From the NCBI GenBank assembly GCA_021736645.1, contig JAIPFM010000042.1:1-34345 (forward strand): a stretch of 34,345 nucleotides of DNA. Direction: 5' to 3'. Source of the DNA: Phycisphaerae bacterium. GTDB lineage: Bacteria > Planctomycetota > Phycisphaerae > Sedimentisphaerales > Anaerobacaceae. A program made the position numbers and the translations under genes. This document shows, piece by piece, positions 32,480 through 34,345 of the stretch (position 1 is the stretch's first letter; each line of letters begins with the position of its first letter). Under the pieces are notes generated by a model. The model did no database searches and was not told the DNA's origin. It saw only the letters and a list, made by a program, of their open reading frames with translations.

Positions 32480-34345
32480 GTGAAGTCATTAGCCTTTTTA
32501 ATCTCAGTATTAGGGATCTCAATATCTTGTCATGCCGCGATCCTGACAGTCAACCCAAACGGCTCAGCCCAATACTCAAACCTCAAACAAGCCCTGGCAC
32601 AAGCCCAATCCGGAGATACGATTCAACTTCAGCCAGGACTGTACAGGGGCAGTCTCAACAAGGACCTCTCCTTCTCCAGAGGCAGTCTCACCCTGGAAAG
32701 TATCCAGGGTCCCCTGACCTGCATCATTGACTGCGAATCAAAAGGACAGTTCTTGAAATTCTCAGGCAGTCGCAACGCCCTGCTGACCCTCAAAGGCCTG
32801 ACCATCATCAATGCCTCAAGCGACTCCAGCATCATTGACATCACTGGCAACAGCATGAACATGGACAACTGCTCTGTAAGCCACTGCGTCTCTTCTCCCG
32901 CCACGTACAATGGCGGCGTCATTTACGGGACAAACGGCGAGACACTCACCATCACCCGATCCAGATTCTTCAATAACACGAGCAAGACCATCGAGGGCGT
33001 GTTCAACGCCTGTGCCAGCGCGGTCAATGCGTGGGAGATGCAGGTCACGATTGATCACTGCCTGTTTGCGAACAATGACACAGAAACCTTCGGCGGGGCC
33101 ATTTTCATCTATTCTCTGACCCAGGCAGACAAGACCCTGGCCATCACCAACTGCATCTTTCATAACAATGAGGGCAGTGCCGAATATCCGGGATCGGCCC
33201 TGGTCGGGTATGTAAACCAGGCCACACTGATCAGCAACTGTATCATGTCCAATAATTCCAACACGGCCATGAGCTTTTACAAAGAGGCCCAAAACGACAA
33301 TGTGACAGTGAACCATTGTCTGTTTTTCAACAACAGCGGCGGACTCTGCGTTAACCTGATTACCGGGACCTCGGCCTCCAGCGTTGCGGACTTGGGCAGT
33401 GTGGTTCAAGCCTCAGACAATATCACAGGGAATCCGCAGTTTGCTTTAGAACAGGATTTTCATGTGCGCGGCAACTCGGCTGCCATTGACCAAGGTCTGA
33501 CCACGCCGGAGTTGACAGACCTGGACGGCGTGCCCAGACGTCTGGACGGAGACCTCAATGGATCGGTCGTTCAGGACATCGGTCCCTATGAATATGACCC
33601 CAACCATCCCTTGATTGTGGCGGCCCGGACCAGTCTGACCTTCGTCACGGACGTGAATGCCCCCAATCCCGGCGACCAGACCCTGTCCTTCCTCAACACG
33701 ACCTCATCGCCTCTGAACTGGCATCTCAGCTCTGATGCCTCGTGGCTTGATGTCTCGGACCATACCGGCACCCTGATCAATAGCCAAACCACTGTCACGG
33801 TGTCCGTGGCCTCAAACGGCATGTCACGCGGTATCTATACCGGCCTGCTGACCTTGACAGATCCCAATGCCGTGAACAGCCCCGTTCAGGTACTCGTGTC
33901 TCTGAAAATTCGCGGCACACTGTCGGTCCCGGAAGACTTCCCTTCGATCCTTGAGGCAGTCAACGACGCCATGCCCGGTGAGCTTATTGAAGTCCATGGG
34001 GGCACGTACCCTGACAGTTTTGTTATAGACAAGCCTTTGACACTGATGGGACACGAGGCTCCCAGCATCGAGATCCACAGCGGGATAGGCCTCCAAATCG
34101 AGGCAGACAACTGTCTGGTCCAGGGCTTCCACCTCTGGGGAGGGAGTCATGGCCTCACGATCTCAGGGTCGAACACGACCGTCAAGAACATGACCATCAC
34201 GGGGTCCAGTACAGGTGTCACCCTCACCGGCGGTTCAAAAAACACGCTGGACCAGATCGCCATTTCAGACTGTTCAGACTATGGCCTGAACATTCAGAAC
34301 TCACCGCAAAACACCCTGACAAATATCACCCTGGAAAACTGTGCG
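32480..34345 (+). CDS. Secreted parallel beta-helix protein with BACON-like domain (incomplete at right edge)
   Basis: 622 residues are visible and the frame is still open at the window end. A signal peptide (MKSLAFLISVLGISISCHA) leads into a right-handed beta-helix: SNLKQALAQAQSGDTIQLQP (28-47), then repeated short strands such as LTIINAS, LFANND, CIFHNNEG, CIMSNNSN and CLFFNNSGG up to about 330. After the GNPQF and DLDGVPRRLDGD segment typical of planctomycete choice-of-anchor beta-helix proteins comes a BACON/Ig-like domain (about 375-475, SPLNWHLSSDASWLDVS). A second beta-helix then begins (SVPEDFPSILEAVNDAMPGE). Such folds occur in polysaccharide lyases and in adhesins; I see no catalytic residues. 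GTG 32480 is chosen because AGAGGAG lies six bases upstream; ATG 32453 would add a charged extension before the signal peptide. A TATACT at 32416 may be its -10, without a good -35. Confidence 0.85.
   Translation, partial: MKSLAFLISVLGISISCHAAILTVNPNGSAQYSNLKQALAQAQSGDTIQLQPGLYRGSLNKDLSFSRGSLTLESIQGPLTCIIDCESKGQFLKFSGSRNALLTLKGLTIINASSDSSIIDITGNSMNMDNCSVSHCVSSPATYNGGVIYGTNGETLTITRSRFFNNTSKTIEGVFNACASAVNAWEMQVTIDHCLFANNDTETFGGAIFIYSLTQADKTLAITNCIFHNNEGSAEYPGSALVGYVNQATLISNCIMSNNSNTAMSFYKEAQNDNVTVNHCLFFNNSGGLCVNLITGTSASSVADLGSVVQASDNITGNPQFALEQDFHVRGNSAAIDQGLTTPELTDLDGVPRRLDGDLNGSVVQDIGPYEYDPNHPLIVAARTSLTFVTDVNAPNPGDQTLSFLNTTSSPLNWHLSSDASWLDVSDHTGTLINSQTTVTVSVASNGMSRGIYTGLLTLTDPNAVNSPVQVLVSLKIRGTLSVPEDFPSILEAVNDAMPGELIEVHGGTYPDSFVIDKPLTLMGHEAPSIEIHSGIGLQIEADNCLVQGFHLWGGSHGLTISGSNTTVKNMTITGSSTGVTLTGGSKNTLDQIAISDCSDYGLNIQNSPQNTLTNITLENCA

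Overview
The window looks like a chromosomal glycan-degradation locus of a free-living bacterium of the PVC group. Most likely it is a planctomycete of the Phycisphaerae/Sedimentisphaerales type. This is inferred from the mix of very large secreted proteins (lamin-tail, CotH, LamG, discoidin, dockerin-like repeats, PQQ-like propellers), the recurrent 'VDDFE(G/S)Y' jelly-roll module and moderately GC-rich coding sequence; there is no rRNA or other marker to prove it. Nearly every gene starts with a signal peptide or lipobox, so the locus mainly encodes an extracellular or periplasmic enzyme and adhesion set. I found no tRNA, rRNA, CRISPR array or insertion sequence.

Left part (1-4300, minus strand): a pectin (rhamnogalacturonan-I) operon. 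In transcription order it holds a PL11 rhamnogalacturonan lyase, a protein with two tandem CE12 rhamnogalacturonan acetylesterase domains, and the N-terminus of an exo-rhamnogalacturonan-lyase-like protein whose frame breaks near the window edge. Two minus-strand terminators insulate this operon from an 84-residue protein of unknown function and from asnA (ammonia-dependent asparagine synthetase, 4892-5932), the only clear cytoplasmic housekeeping gene here. About 0.8 kb without a confident gene follows.

Middle (6757-13069): two convergent, related mosaic surface proteins separated by strong terminators. They share a central core (Fn3-like 'YYWRVDEVN' module, discoidin domain, second Fn3-like module, jelly roll) but carry different ends: LamG plus dockerin-like repeats in one, a duplicated 'NPSFESPDLG' module in the other. 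A 37-bp perfect inverted repeat lies in the discoidin-coding part of both genes.

Right part (13407-34345): three plus-strand CotH-family proteins with lamin-tail domains (13407-16670, 23727-27167, 27232-32301) are interleaved with a PQQ-like beta-propeller protein, a GH3 beta-glucosidase lipoprotein resembling plant exo-beta-glucanases, and a GH2 beta-galactosidase-type enzyme carrying an inserted discoidin domain. A secreted beta-helix protein with a BACON-like domain runs off the right edge.

Together the enzymes would deacetylate and cleave rhamnogalacturonan-I backbones and trim beta-galactoside and beta-glucoside chains. The modular proteins probably bind glycan or cell surface. The CotH proteins suggest extracellular protein phosphorylation or carbohydrate-associated scaffolding, which is inference. 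The most unusual features are domains nested at one site inside a chitobiase-like domain in the CotH proteins, apparent loss of catalytic residues in one CotH protein, and the inverted-repeat sister genes.
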